Origin: Candidatus Gottesmanbacteria bacterium
Lineage (GTDB): Bacteria > Patescibacteriota > Microgenomatia > UBA10105 > UBA927
Assembly: GCA_026396845.1 (NCBI GenBank)
Contig: JAPLWC010000046.1
Span: 1 to 9,444, forward strand
DNA length: 9,444 bases
Direction of reading: 5' to 3'
A program made the position numbers and the translations under genes. The notes beneath the pieces were generated by a model. It was not told the origin of the DNA. It searched no databases and saw only the letters and a list, made by a program, of their open reading frames with translations. Positions 1 through 5,944 of this stretch are shown here, one piece after another; within the stretch, counting starts at the first letter, position 1, and every line of letters starts with the position of its first letter.

Positions 1-377
1 TCATTATCGTACTGCAGGGGCTGGGTATACTCCTGGCAACGTTCGCACTGTCAGTCGTCGCCACAAAATCCGGCAGGAGCGACCTGGAAGTCCGATCGGT
101 TGCGTTTACTTCGTTAGTACTCGCAAATTTGCTCCTCATTATCGTAAACCTTTCCTGGAGGAAAAATATATTCCGTATACTCAGTAGCGCAAACCGCGCA
201 CTCGGTATCGTGATTGCTTCAGCAATCACGTGTCTTGCGGCCATCCTCTACATTCCTTTCCTCTCAGATTTATTTCACCTTGCTCCCCTTCGGATCAGTG
301 ATTTTTTCCTGATCGCACCCGTTATGTTTGTCAGTATCCTGTGGTTTGAGGGGTTCAAGCTGCTGAAGAAAGGTTGA
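1..377 (+). CDS. Cation-transporting P-type ATPase, C-terminal end (partial)
   Basis: The reading frame is open from base 3 to the TAA at 375-377 and enters from outside the window, so only the last 124 residues are seen. They form the C-terminal transmembrane bundle (Cation_ATPase_C type) of a P2-type ion pump. At least three hydrophobic helices are visible: one at the extreme left, one around LVLANLLLIIVNLSW, and a final pair ending in FFLIAPVMFVSILWFEGFKLLKK. The pattern of a hydrophobic helix followed by NLSW and a last helix with a basic tail is typical of Ca2+/Mg2+/Na+-type pumps of this family. The phosphorylation and nucleotide domains lie outside the window, so the transported ion cannot be told. 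A TTG at 129 could be mistaken for a start, but the frame is clearly open upstream. The gene ends 23 bases inside the convergent minus-strand gene. Confidence 0.85.
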   Translation, partial: IIVLQGLGILLATFALSVVATKSGRSDLEVRSVAFTSLVLANLLLIIVNLSWRKNIFRILSSANRALGIVIASAITCLAAILYIPFLSDLFHLAPLRISDFFLIAPVMFVSILWFEGFKLLKKG

Positions 378-888
378 CTTTGGCCGCGGCGATCACCGCA
401 TTGGTTAAATTAAGATCAGCTAACCGACGCTGCAGTTTATCATTTTCTTTTTCCACTTCTGCAGCACCCAATAATTCATACTCATTTCTTCGTCGGATTG
501 AACTGTTGATTGCCGCGTTCAACACCTTACGTCGCGTTGCTAAATATATAGGTGTAGATATATTTTTTACAACCTGCCGTGCGATAATTACCCTGGGGTC
601 GGCAGAGAATTTTACTTCATCGTCAAGCTTATATATTTTTCCTAGTTTTCCTGCCACGTTTTGAAGTACATCCACTGCGTCTGACATTTGTTTATATTCG
701 TCAGCCTCACAGAACCGTGCTTTTTGATGTCTTAACTTAATATATTCATCAACAGGAATGAATTTAACGGCTTCCGTGATTCTCGCCGGAATTTTTTCGG
801 GGAACCCATGCAGATGTTGTTCTATCGGTGATACCATAGGGCGGAGTATAATGGACGGGAATATAGGTGTCAAGATAGAATGGGCCAA
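355..888 (-). CDS. Hypothetical protein, coiled-coil C-terminus
   Basis: I do not recognise this family. It is the last gene of the minus-strand operon, starting 6 bases after the NUDIX stop codon. The full frame begins with TTG at 888 (177 residues); the purine-rich AAGGGGG at the NUDIX stop could serve as ribosome binding site but lies only about 1-2 bases from the TTG. An ATG at 837 (160 residues) is an alternative start without a visible Shine-Dalgarno site. The product is soluble and basic with no signal peptide. The C-terminal third has a charged heptad-like stretch (EVEKENDKLQRRLADL) expected to form a coiled coil, followed by an Ala-rich end. The 3' end overlaps the convergent ATPase gene by 23 bases, so the two transcripts are antisense there. 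The protein-like composition and operon position argue that it is real; its role is unknown. Confidence 0.6.
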   Translation of the reverse strand: MAHSILTPIFPSIILRPMVSPIEQHLHGFPEKIPARITEAVKFIPVDEYIKLRHQKARFCEADEYKQMSDAVDVLQNVAGKLGKIYKLDDEVKFSADPRVIIARQVVKNISTPIYLATRRKVLNAAINSSIRRRNEYELLGAAEVEKENDKLQRRLADLNLTNAVIAAAKVNLSSAA

Positions 889-894
889 ACCCCC

Positions 895-1332
895 TTACTT
901 CCATCCGAATTCCGAGTAAAAAATCTTCTTCCGGTATTTATTAATCGCCGCGCGGATGTACGGAATGGTGTTGGTTGGTAACTTGCTGATGAAGAACCAC
1001 CGGAGATCATCGGCTTTATGCGGTTCCGTATTTTTCGGAACCAATCCCTTTTTGTCCGTCGTGAAGAAAAAATCCATCCGTATATCATTACTTTTTCTGT
1101 GCATCACGTGGACGAGTTTGAGATCTTTCGGCTTGAGGACTAAACCAACTTCTTCGCAGATCTCGCGGCATGTGGAATGAAGAAGCGACTCGTTATCCTC
1201 CACATGCCCCGCCGGTACACTGTATTTCCCGTCCTCATATCCGGTCTGAAACCGGCGCAGAAGGAGTATCTTCCCGTTACGAATAAGCAAAAGATACCCC
1301 GACGCGATCATTTTAAAACGATCGATTTTCAT
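895..1332 (-). CDS. NUDIX hydrolase
   Basis: A 145-residue single-domain NUDIX protein. The Nudix box is complete: G42, E48, R56-E57, E60-E61 and G63 fit GX5EX7REUXEEXGU exactly, giving the metal-binding helix that hydrolyses nucleoside diphosphates linked to another moiety. The preceding VPAGHVE segment resembles MutT/ADP-ribose-type members, but substrate cannot be read from the sequence. Length is normal for the family. The ATG at 1330-1332 overlaps the AlkD stop (ATGA) and is preceded by AAAGGA at about 5 bases, a clear ribosome binding site, so the start is well fixed. It follows a DNA alkylation glycosylase and precedes a hypothetical gene in one operon, which hints at a nucleotide-sanitising job; that is inference from context. 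Confidence 0.93.
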   Translation of the reverse strand: MKIDRFKMIASGYLLLIRNGKILLLRRFQTGYEDGKYSVPAGHVEDNESLLHSTCREICEEVGLVLKPKDLKLVHVMHRKSNDIRMDFFFTTDKKGLVPKNTEPHKADDLRWFFISKLPTNTIPYIRAAINKYRKKIFYSEFGWK

Positions 1333-2018
1333 CTATTTCCTTTCAAATATTTTTCACGTATAGCGGGCGGAAACTTTTCAATAGCATAGCGCAGCATCGT
1401 GCGCGGCATGACGCGATAGTGCTTCGCCAAAAAATCGACCAGAGTCTTCTCATCCCTCTTCCCCGCTTCCCTGAGCATCCACCCTACGGCTTTATGAATC
1501 AGATCGTGGGTATCATGGAGGAGAATCTCCGCCAGCGCAAGAGAATCGGAAACGTCATGTTTCCGCAAGAATGCAAATGTTGATATGACGGCAATCCGCC
1601 GCTCCCAGATATTTTTTGATTTTGCAAGGGTATATAAAATTTTGCGTGGTTTATTAAGAAGAAATGTTCCTAAAATCTCATGGGACGATAAATCCACAAG
1701 ATCCCAATTATTAATATATTTTGTATTTTTTACATATACATCGACGATTTCCTTTTTATGTTCCGCGCGCTTAAATTTTTCCGTAAGAATAATAAGCGCA
1801 GTCAGCCGGAATTCATGAATGGTACTGTGAAATAATTTTTCAACATCCCGAAGCGGCAGGTCACGGTAAATCTTTGCAATTGCCCTCACCTGCGGTACCG
1901 TGAGCCCGATAAATTTGTCCCCTTCCGCATACTCCCCTTTCCCCGTCTTAAAATACCGCGCCAACAATTTTGCTTTTTCTTTATTTGCTAATTTTTGTAA
2001 ATCGCTCTGTACACTCAT
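1329..2018 (-). CDS. DNA alkylation repair protein, AlkD-like
   Basis: A 229-residue all-helical HEAT-like-repeat protein of the AlkC/AlkD DNA glycosylase family, which excises alkylated bases such as 3- and 7-methylpurines without base flipping. The N-terminal YFKTGKGEYAEGDKFIGL followed by VPQVRAIAK is the family's characteristic entry. The motif NWDLVD gives W105 and D109, matching the Trp and Asp of the AlkD lesion-binding and catalytic site. The downstream WERRIAV (W138, R140, R141) supplies the usual Arg. A second W, in KAVGWMLREAGK, and the C-terminal RYAIEKFPP are also typical. Length matches known AlkD proteins. Start ATG 2016-2018 overlaps the radical SAM stop (ATGA), and its stop overlaps the NUDIX start, so translation is probably coupled through the operon. 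Confidence 0.93.
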   Translation of the reverse strand: MSVQSDLQKLANKEKAKLLARYFKTGKGEYAEGDKFIGLTVPQVRAIAKIYRDLPLRDVEKLFHSTIHEFRLTALIILTEKFKRAEHKKEIVDVYVKNTKYINNWDLVDLSSHEILGTFLLNKPRKILYTLAKSKNIWERRIAVISTFAFLRKHDVSDSLALAEILLHDTHDLIHKAVGWMLREAGKRDEKTLVDFLAKHYRVMPRTMLRYAIEKFPPAIREKYLKGNR

Positions 2019-2869
2019 ATTATGTTCTTATGATACAGCACACCGCCGAGGCGAAGATGAAAGTTGTAGTGTTTTAAAAGATCCATAATCACTGCGTCGA
2101 GTTGGGCACGGTAACTTTTTGATTGAGACGAATAAAATTTCTTCATAATTTGCTCGTCGGCCCCTTTCAAATTCTGCGTTAACCGCTTTTTAATGTACGG
2201 CGAAAGATTAAGGTGTTCCATATAGATTTCCGATACTCCCGCCGCTTTCAGTGCATCAAAAATTTCTTTGAGTTTCTCCGGTGTTGCGGCAAAATGCGGC
2301 AGAAGCGGCCCGACAAACGCATACGTCGGAATCCCCGCCTCATGCAGAGTTTTGAGCGCTTTGATCCGAAGCGACGCCGGAGGCGCGGCGCGTTCCAAAA
2401 ACCGGCCGACGGCATCATCGGTTGACGTGACGGTGACACCGACAGTCACGTTCGGAAATTTCTTGAATAAATCTATGTCGCGTGTAACCAGCGGAGATTT
2501 CGTAAGAATGCCCACCGTCCCCTGCCACTTATGCTTGAGGAGTAATTCCAGCGCAGTTCGCGTCAACCGGTATTTACTTTCAATGCCCTGATACGGATCG
2601 GTGACGGAACTTAACAGAATTGATTTCGTTTTATCCTTTATTTTTTCTAATTCTTTATCCAATACTTCACCGAGGTTTACTTTCGCAAACACATAATTTC
2701 CCCAATCCTCAACCCGTTTACCGACAAATCTTCCCATGAAAGACGCATAGCAGTAACTGCACCCGAACGCACAGCCCGTATACGGATTGATAACGTAATC
2801 CGTGTCAGGAAGTTTCGATTTGACGAGAACACTTTTTGCCTGAATTTCCTTAATTATGCTTTCCGCCAT
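2015..2869 (-). CDS. Radical SAM protein, spore photoproduct lyase-like (COG1533 type)
   Basis: A 284-residue radical SAM enzyme. The 4Fe-4S ligands are C33, C37 and C40 in NPYTGCAFGCSYCYA, a CX3CX2C motif whose NPY-x-GC lead-in is typical of the SPL-related COG1533 group. Downstream it keeps the family's SSVTDPYQ segment, LTKSPLVTRDIDLF, a GVTVTSTDD strand-loop and the ERAAPPASLRIKAL region. It is shorter than true spore photoproduct lyase and nothing here suggests sporulation, so the substrate is unknown. It heads an operon with AlkD and NUDIX genes, which makes a nucleic-acid repair or RNA/DNA modification role attractive but unproven. The ATG at 2867-2869 has no Shine-Dalgarno site; a TACAAT -10 element lies about 15 bases upstream, implying a very short leader. 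Confidence 0.9.
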   Translation of the reverse strand: MAESIIKEIQAKSVLVKSKLPDTDYVINPYTGCAFGCSYCYASFMGRFVGKRVEDWGNYVFAKVNLGEVLDKELEKIKDKTKSILLSSVTDPYQGIESKYRLTRTALELLLKHKWQGTVGILTKSPLVTRDIDLFKKFPNVTVGVTVTSTDDAVGRFLERAAPPASLRIKALKTLHEAGIPTYAFVGPLLPHFAATPEKLKEIFDALKAAGVSEIYMEHLNLSPYIKKRLTQNLKGADEQIMKKFYSSQSKSYRAQLDAVIMDLLKHYNFHLRLGGVLYHKNII

Positions 2870-2883
2870 AATTTATTCGCTAA

Positions 2884-2892
2884 ATTGTATCA
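2884..2892 (-). promoter_or_regulatory. Extended -10 promoter of the repair operon
   Basis: On the minus strand the bases read TGATACAAT, an extended -10 (TG-N-TACAAT, one mismatch to TATAAT). The -35 is weak (TGACAA-like at about 18 bases). The expected transcription start, about 7 bases downstream, leaves a leader of only about 8 nt before the ATG at 2869. Confidence 0.5.
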
Positions 2893-2907
2893 TATACCGA
2901 AACACGC

Positions 2908-2936
2908 TTGTCACCGCACGTTCTTTGTGATACAAA
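2908..2936 (+). promoter_or_regulatory. Promoter of the small membrane protein, probably leaderless
   Basis: TTGTCA at 2908-2913, a 17-base spacer, and TACAAA at 2931-2936 preceded by TGA (extended -10). The expected start of transcription falls at about 2943, exactly the A of the ATG, so the message would be leaderless. There is no room for a ribosome binding site. Confidence 0.55.
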
Positions 2937-2942
2937 ATACCT

Positions 2943-3251
2943 ATGGCGGGCATCATACTTCTGCTCATGGTTCTCCTCTATTTCTACGGGTACGTGCAGA
3001 TTCCGGGCGTCACGGTACCTAACCCGACGCTGTTTACCATCCACAATCAACCGATCTCGCTTGCTGTGTTTCTTATTTTTTTTACCATCCTCTGGGCTAT
3101 AAGCTCACTGCCGTCTGTCCTGCGGATCATCGGAATCATTCTCCTCGTGGCATGGACGTTGACAGAGCTTGGGTTTGTTGTCATCGCCGGACTATCCAAT
3201 TTTATCGCCATCGCCATCATCTGCGCACTCTTCGTTCTCATTCTCCGTTGA
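2943..3251 (+). CDS. Small membrane protein with three TM helices
   Basis: A 102-residue, very hydrophobic protein not recognised as a named family. Three membrane segments are visible: residues about 2-16 (GIILLLMVLLYFYGY), about 37-55 (ISLAVFLIFFTILWAISSL) and a long C-terminal stretch from about 60 to the end that could make one or two more helices (IIGIILLVAWTLTELGFVVIAG and FIAIAIICALFVLIL). Between the first and second is a polar loop with PNPTLFTIHNQP. The protein ends in a single Arg. The ATG lies right behind an extended -10 promoter. It is divergent from the repair operon and converges, with a single base between stops, on the methyltransferase/small protein operon. Function unknown. 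Confidence 0.75.
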   Translation: MAGIILLLMVLLYFYGYVQIPGVTVPNPTLFTIHNQPISLAVFLIFFTILWAISSLPSVLRIIGIILLVAWTLTELGFVVIAGLSNFIAIAIICALFVLILR

Positions 3252-3252
3252 G

Positions 3253-3447
3253 TTATTTTACCCAGGGGATTGTCGGCCGGGGTGCTGCCGGTTTGCCGTG
3301 CATTACCCATTGGCCACGTACGCAAATCCAATCGTCCTCCGATCCGCCGAAGATAAACCGCGCAGCGACGATTACTGCGAAAACTACGATAACAACGATA
3401 CTTATTTTTATGACGGTCGCCGTAATCTTATCTGTTTTTGTACTCAT
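3253..3447 (-). CDS. Small single-TM protein with W-x-C-x-x-G-x-W-x-x-H-G-x-P tail
   Basis: A 64-residue protein. Residues 1-10 are a short polar N-terminus (MSTKTDKITA), about 11-30 a membrane helix (VIKISIVVIVVFAVIVAARF), and the rest a short tail with DDWICVRGQWVMHGKPAAPRP. The tail motif W-x-C-x-x-G-x-W-x-x-H-G-x-P resembles tails I recall in many tiny Patescibacteria membrane proteins; I could not check this. The conserved Cys and His would be outside the membrane if the N-terminus is cytoplasmic, which suggests metal or disulfide use, but that is conjecture. It starts 4 bases after the methyltransferase stop, so it is the second gene of that operon. No Shine-Dalgarno site is seen. Confidence 0.7.
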   Translation of the reverse strand: MSTKTDKITATVIKISIVVIVVFAVIVAARFIFGGSEDDWICVRGQWVMHGKPAAPRPTIPWVK

Positions 3448-3451
3448 ATCG

Positions 3452-4231
3452 TTATCGATCTAATCGCGCCTGAATTGCCAAAAACAAAGGGAACTCGGCG
3501 CGCGACCGGTTTTCCATGCGACCGGCCTTGCCCACGCTTTCTTTATCACTTGTCCACTCTTCAATTTGTTCAATCACAAAATGATTATCCGCAAGCATTT
3601 TCGTATAGGCGGATATGGGTTCATGGAATGACCAGGTTAACTGCGAACGTAAAGGGGCTGCGCCCCCACGTTCCAAGCCCGGATGCATGGTGATAGGAAT
3701 CTTCAAACCCGACATATAGATATTTTCCCGCCGGTACTGCAATTTACTCTGCTCATCTATCCCCCAACTCGATTGCCTGGGGATCCGGAATGCAGGATGA
3801 TTAAGAACAATAATAAGTTTCCCGCCCGGTACCAAATGTTCGGCAGAATTTTTTATTGCCAATGCAGGCTGTTCAATGTTTTGGAGTGCTAAAATTATTG
3901 CTGCATGAGAAAATTTTTCAGTAATCGGTAAAGGCTGCGTGACATCACCAATGAGGAACTGATGATTGGGATTGTGATCCAGTTTTTTGGCAAACGTGAT
4001 AAGCGACGCAGCGGCATCGATACCAACGTACTTCAAGTTTTTCGGGATTTGCCTCGCGAGTACCCCCTGTCCGCAACCCAAATCCAGGAGCGAAGAATTC
4101 GCATTAAGCTTGAGCAAGCGGACAACGCCGGGCAGTACCACATGCTCATGATAGTAACTGCCGCGGTCTCCGACTTTTTCGTTGTACCACTTCCCTACTT
4201 TATGCCACGATGTATCGCGGGAGGGTTTCAT
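3452..4231 (-). CDS. Class I SAM-dependent methyltransferase
   Basis: A 259-residue methyltransferase with a Rossmann fold. SAM motif I is LLDLGCGQG (residues 48-56), the acidic ribose-binding residue is D72 in YVGID, and the motif around D96 and the later LVPGGKLIIVLNHPAF (about 133-148) are typical of Methyltransf_11/25-type proteins. The C-terminal half (IPRQSSWGIDEQSKLQYRR, then TWSFHEP, then a FPLFLAIQA end) is a form often seen in bacterial methyltransferases of unknown substrate. I chose the ATG at 4231: the frame extends to a TTG at 4255, but a perfect TATAAT lies between them, 6 bases before the ATG, so the mRNA probably starts at the ATG. Residues 187-196 are encoded by a DNA palindrome that may be an in-frame insertion. 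It is followed by the small TM protein gene. Confidence 0.88.
   Translation of the reverse strand: MKPSRDTSWHKVGKWYNEKVGDRGSYYHEHVVLPGVVRLLKLNANSSLLDLGCGQGVLARQIPKNLKYVGIDAAASLITFAKKLDHNPNHQFLIGDVTQPLPITEKFSHAAIILALQNIEQPALAIKNSAEHLVPGGKLIIVLNHPAFRIPRQSSWGIDEQSKLQYRRENIYMSGLKIPITMHPGLERGGAAPLRSQLTWSFHEPISAYTKMLADNHFVIEQIEEWTSDKESVGKAGRMENRSRAEFPLFLAIQARLDR
3645..3673. repeat. Palindromic hairpin inside the methyltransferase gene
   Basis: GAACGT (3645-3650), AAA, GGGGC (3654-3658), TGC, GCCCC (3662-3666), C, ACGTTC (3668-3673) form an almost perfect 29-base palindrome. In frame it encodes ERGGAAPLRS between HPGL and QLTWSFHEP. It may be an in-frame palindromic insertion; this rests on my memory that relatives have a shorter loop here. 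Confidence 0.55.
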
Positions 4232-4237
4232 GGTACT

Positions 4238-4243
4238 ATTATA
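4238..4243 (-). promoter_or_regulatory. -10 element (TATAAT) of the methyltransferase gene
   Basis: On the minus strand the bases are a consensus TATAAT placed 6 bases before the ATG at 4231, predicting a leaderless transcript. No good -35 is visible at 17-18 bases. The same AT-rich patch offers TACTAT/TATTAT on the plus strand, which could serve the divergent exonuclease gene with a leader of about 15 bases. Confidence 0.5.
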
Positions 4244-4263
4244 CCCTAAACTCAAATATAACT

Positions 4264-4875
4264 ATGATTACCGAGGTCATTTTCGACTGCGAGACACAAA
4301 AATTATTTAACGAAATCAGCGGGACCGATCCCGGCGCCTTAGGTATTTCCGTTGTATCCCTCTACGTGCGAACGGTCGACGATTTCCAGCGCGAACTTAC
4401 CGGCACTATGCGCAGTTTTTGGAAAGATGAACTTTATAATATGTGGAAATATTTTTCGGGCGCCCAACGGATTATCGGCTTCAATTCCGTAAAGTTTGAT
4501 GTGCCGGCGCTCAAAAAGTACAGCCCCACGGGTTTTGAGAAGCTCCCGCATTTCGACATCATGAAAATCGTGCGCGATACGCTGGGGTTTTCGCTGAGTC
4601 TTAACCATCTGGCAAGCCAGACCTTGGGCAAATACAAATCCGATGTCGGCACCAACGCAGTCGTGTACTGGAAAAAAGGAGACGCAGAAAGTCTGGCGAA
4701 GTTGAAATCGTACTGCGAGGCGGACGTACTTCTTACGAAAAATTTATACGACTTCGGCGTAACGAATAAGAAGCTTAAATATCTGGATAAATGGAATACG
4801 ACGCGCGAGATTCCCGTAGACTTCTCCTATCCGAGGGTAGTGATCGATGCGTCAAGACAAATCGGATTATTTTAA
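4264..4875 (+). CDS. DEDD-type 3'-5' exonuclease (RNase H-like fold)
   Basis: A 203-residue protein with the four metal-binding acidic residues of DEDD exonucleases: D8 and E10 in VIFDCET (motif I), D79 in IIGFNSVKFDVPAL (motif II), and Y150/D154 in YCEADV, a YX3D motif III, so the DEDDy subgroup. The N-x-x-x-FD form of motif II and the compact size recall the YprB/RNase_H_2 branch of uncharacterised bacterial nucleases more than DnaQ. The substrate, DNA or RNA, is not evident. I chose the ATG at 4264 because it immediately precedes the first beta strand carrying motif I; the frame runs upstream to 4210 only across the divergent promoter. Its stop is 7 bases from that of the convergent acyltransferase, with no terminator between them. 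Confidence 0.85.
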   Translation: MITEVIFDCETQKLFNEISGTDPGALGISVVSLYVRTVDDFQRELTGTMRSFWKDELYNMWKYFSGAQRIIGFNSVKFDVPALKKYSPTGFEKLPHFDIMKIVRDTLGFSLSLNHLASQTLGKYKSDVGTNAVVYWKKGDAESLAKLKSYCEADVLLTKNLYDFGVTNKKLKYLDKWNTTREIPVDFSYPRVVIDASRQIGLF

Positions 4876-4882
4876 TACGCGC

Positions 4883-5680
4883 TCACGGTCCATACGTACC
4901 ACAATATGATGGCTGCACAAGTTTGGCCAATTCGCGATATCCCCACGCATTTATCGGTTTAAGACTATCTTTACTGTTAAAATCAAACTGCCTGTTCAAT
5001 TCTCCAAATGAATAGGTGTTGCCCGGTTTTACTATATAACTCACCCCAAGATTCCATCCTTTGAGCTCCTCAAATGCGGAGGGCTCGACTGTCTGCGCGG
5101 GAGTAATCCCGGCAAAATGTACTGCGAAATTCTGAATACTACGTCTATGTAAAAACGCAAGAAGTGTGCTTAATGCCGGTACGGGTTCTCCCAAAAACGC
5201 TTTTCTCCCTCCCTGTAGTGATATCGCTACGATGCCACCACTTTTTATGGCCTCTGAAGCAACTCTTAAATATTCTCTCATACCCTGTCCTTGCGATAAT
5301 TCTTTATACTTCTCCTGTTGCACAGTATCGTCTATTACGATCGGACAAACTACTCCATCACAAATCCGTTCCAGCATGTGCATTGCCGGCTCAAAATCTT
5401 TAAATTGATGAAGTGCCATCGGAAGAACTAGTGGTACATTTCTTAGTTTTGCAAAATGGAGTGCATACGTTCCGTATATTAGCCCATCACGTTTACTGAA
5501 GTGTGGTAACCCTATTACGAGTCCATCTCCCGAAGATAAGGCGTCTTCTGCCTTTAATATACCCCCGGTATCTTCGCTTACCTCATAATTAAGAGGCCCA
5601 CGGAATAAGAATTCTGTTAAGTAACGCCCAATATGTATCCGACGGGAACAGGATTGTTCTAACGCTTCAAATTTAGCCAT
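4883..5680 (-). CDS. PlsC-like acyltransferase
   Basis: A 265-residue protein of the lysophospholipid acyltransferase (LPLAT/PlsC-like) superfamily, which moves an acyl group onto a glycerol-phosphate or other acceptor at the membrane face. The catalytic HX4D motif is H60-FSKR-D65, preceded by the strand GDGLVIGLP. The later SLQGGRKAFLG (about 154-164) sits where the family has the substrate-binding FPEGTRS. There is no strong transmembrane helix, so it would be peripheral. The second motif is degenerate, so it is a divergent member and the acyl acceptor cannot be told. The ATG at 5680 follows an extended -10 element by 11 bases with no Shine-Dalgarno site. It converges on the exonuclease. 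Confidence 0.75.
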   Translation of the reverse strand: MAKFEALEQSCSRRIHIGRYLTEFLFRGPLNYEVSEDTGGILKAEDALSSGDGLVIGLPHFSKRDGLIYGTYALHFAKLRNVPLVLPMALHQFKDFEPAMHMLERICDGVVCPIVIDDTVQQEKYKELSQGQGMREYLRVASEAIKSGGIVAISLQGGRKAFLGEPVPALSTLLAFLHRRSIQNFAVHFAGITPAQTVEPSAFEELKGWNLGVSYIVKPGNTYSFGELNRQFDFNSKDSLKPINAWGYRELAKLVQPSYCGTYGP

Positions 5681-5691
5681 AACTATTTTGC

Positions 5692-5700
5692 ATTATAACA
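5692..5700 (-). promoter_or_regulatory. Extended -10 promoter of the acyltransferase gene
   Basis: On the minus strand the bases read TGTTATAAT, a consensus TATAAT with the TG extension. The predicted start leaves about 5 nt of leader before the ATG at 5680. No convincing -35 is seen, as is common for extended -10 promoters. Confidence 0.5.
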
Positions 5701-5737
5701 AATAACACCGTAAGGTTACCTACTGATCCCTGGTTTA

Positions 5738-5746
5738 TGATAAAAT
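5738..5746 (+). promoter_or_regulatory. Promoter of the tRNA-Cys/tRNA-Ile pair
   Basis: TGATAAAAT is an extended -10 (TG-N-TAAAAT) whose expected start is at about 5753, five bases before the tRNA-Cys. A -35 is not clear. It probably drives both tRNAs and perhaps the nucleotidylyltransferase behind them. Confidence 0.45.
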
Positions 5747-5757
5747 CAAGTATTGTT

Positions 5758-5829
5758 GGCGCGGTGGCGAAGTGGTAACGCGGGAGTCTGCAAAACTTCT
5801 ATGCAAGGGTTCGATTCCCTTCCGCGCCT
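5758..5829 (+). tRNA. tRNA-Cys (GCA)
   Basis: A complete 72-nt cloverleaf. Acceptor GGCGCGG (5758-5764) pairs with CCGCGCC (5822-5828). D arm is GCG/CGC. Anticodon stem GGAGT/ACTTC has loop CTGCAAA and anticodon GCA at 5790-5792. The T stem AAGGG/CCCTT encloses a canonical TTCGATT loop. The discriminator base is T (5829), the usual U73 of tRNA-Cys. CCA is not encoded. It is 4 bases from the tRNA-Ile. Confidence 0.95.
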
Positions 5830-5833
5830 CACT

Positions 5834-5905
5834 GGGCGGCTAGTTCATCGGTAGAACGCTTTCCTGATAAGAAAGAGGTGCATGGTCCGACTCCATGGCC
5901 GCCCA
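5834..5905 (+). tRNA. tRNA-Ile (GAT), with unusual T loop
   Basis: A 72-nt cloverleaf. Acceptor GGGCGGC (5834-5840) pairs with GCCGCCC (5898-5904), discriminator A. D arm is GTTC/GAAC with loop ATCGGTA. Anticodon stem CTTTC/GAAAG has loop CTGATAA and anticodon GAT at 5866-5868, a proper Ile loop. T stem CATGG/CCATG encloses TCCGACT, so the near-universal T55 is a C. By position, base 15 is T and 48 is G, an odd Levitt pair. CCA is not encoded. The D arm, T stem and 3' end are shared with the two tRNA-like repeats at 7317 and 9145; the match runs 5 bases past the tRNA end (CAAGA). Confidence 0.85.
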
Positions 5906-5944
5906 CAAGACTTCAACATATATACCTGCTTGCTGCCCCTATCA

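Noticed and set aside
374..664. Plus-strand 96-codon frame after the ATPase gene
   Set aside because: Antisense of the hypothetical gene 355-888, which has better operon context.
3169..3693. Plus-strand 174-codon frame
   Set aside because: It is the shadow of the small TM protein and methyltransferase genes on the minus strand, with an unprotein-like Pro/Arg/Cys-rich product and overlap with the 2943-3251 gene.
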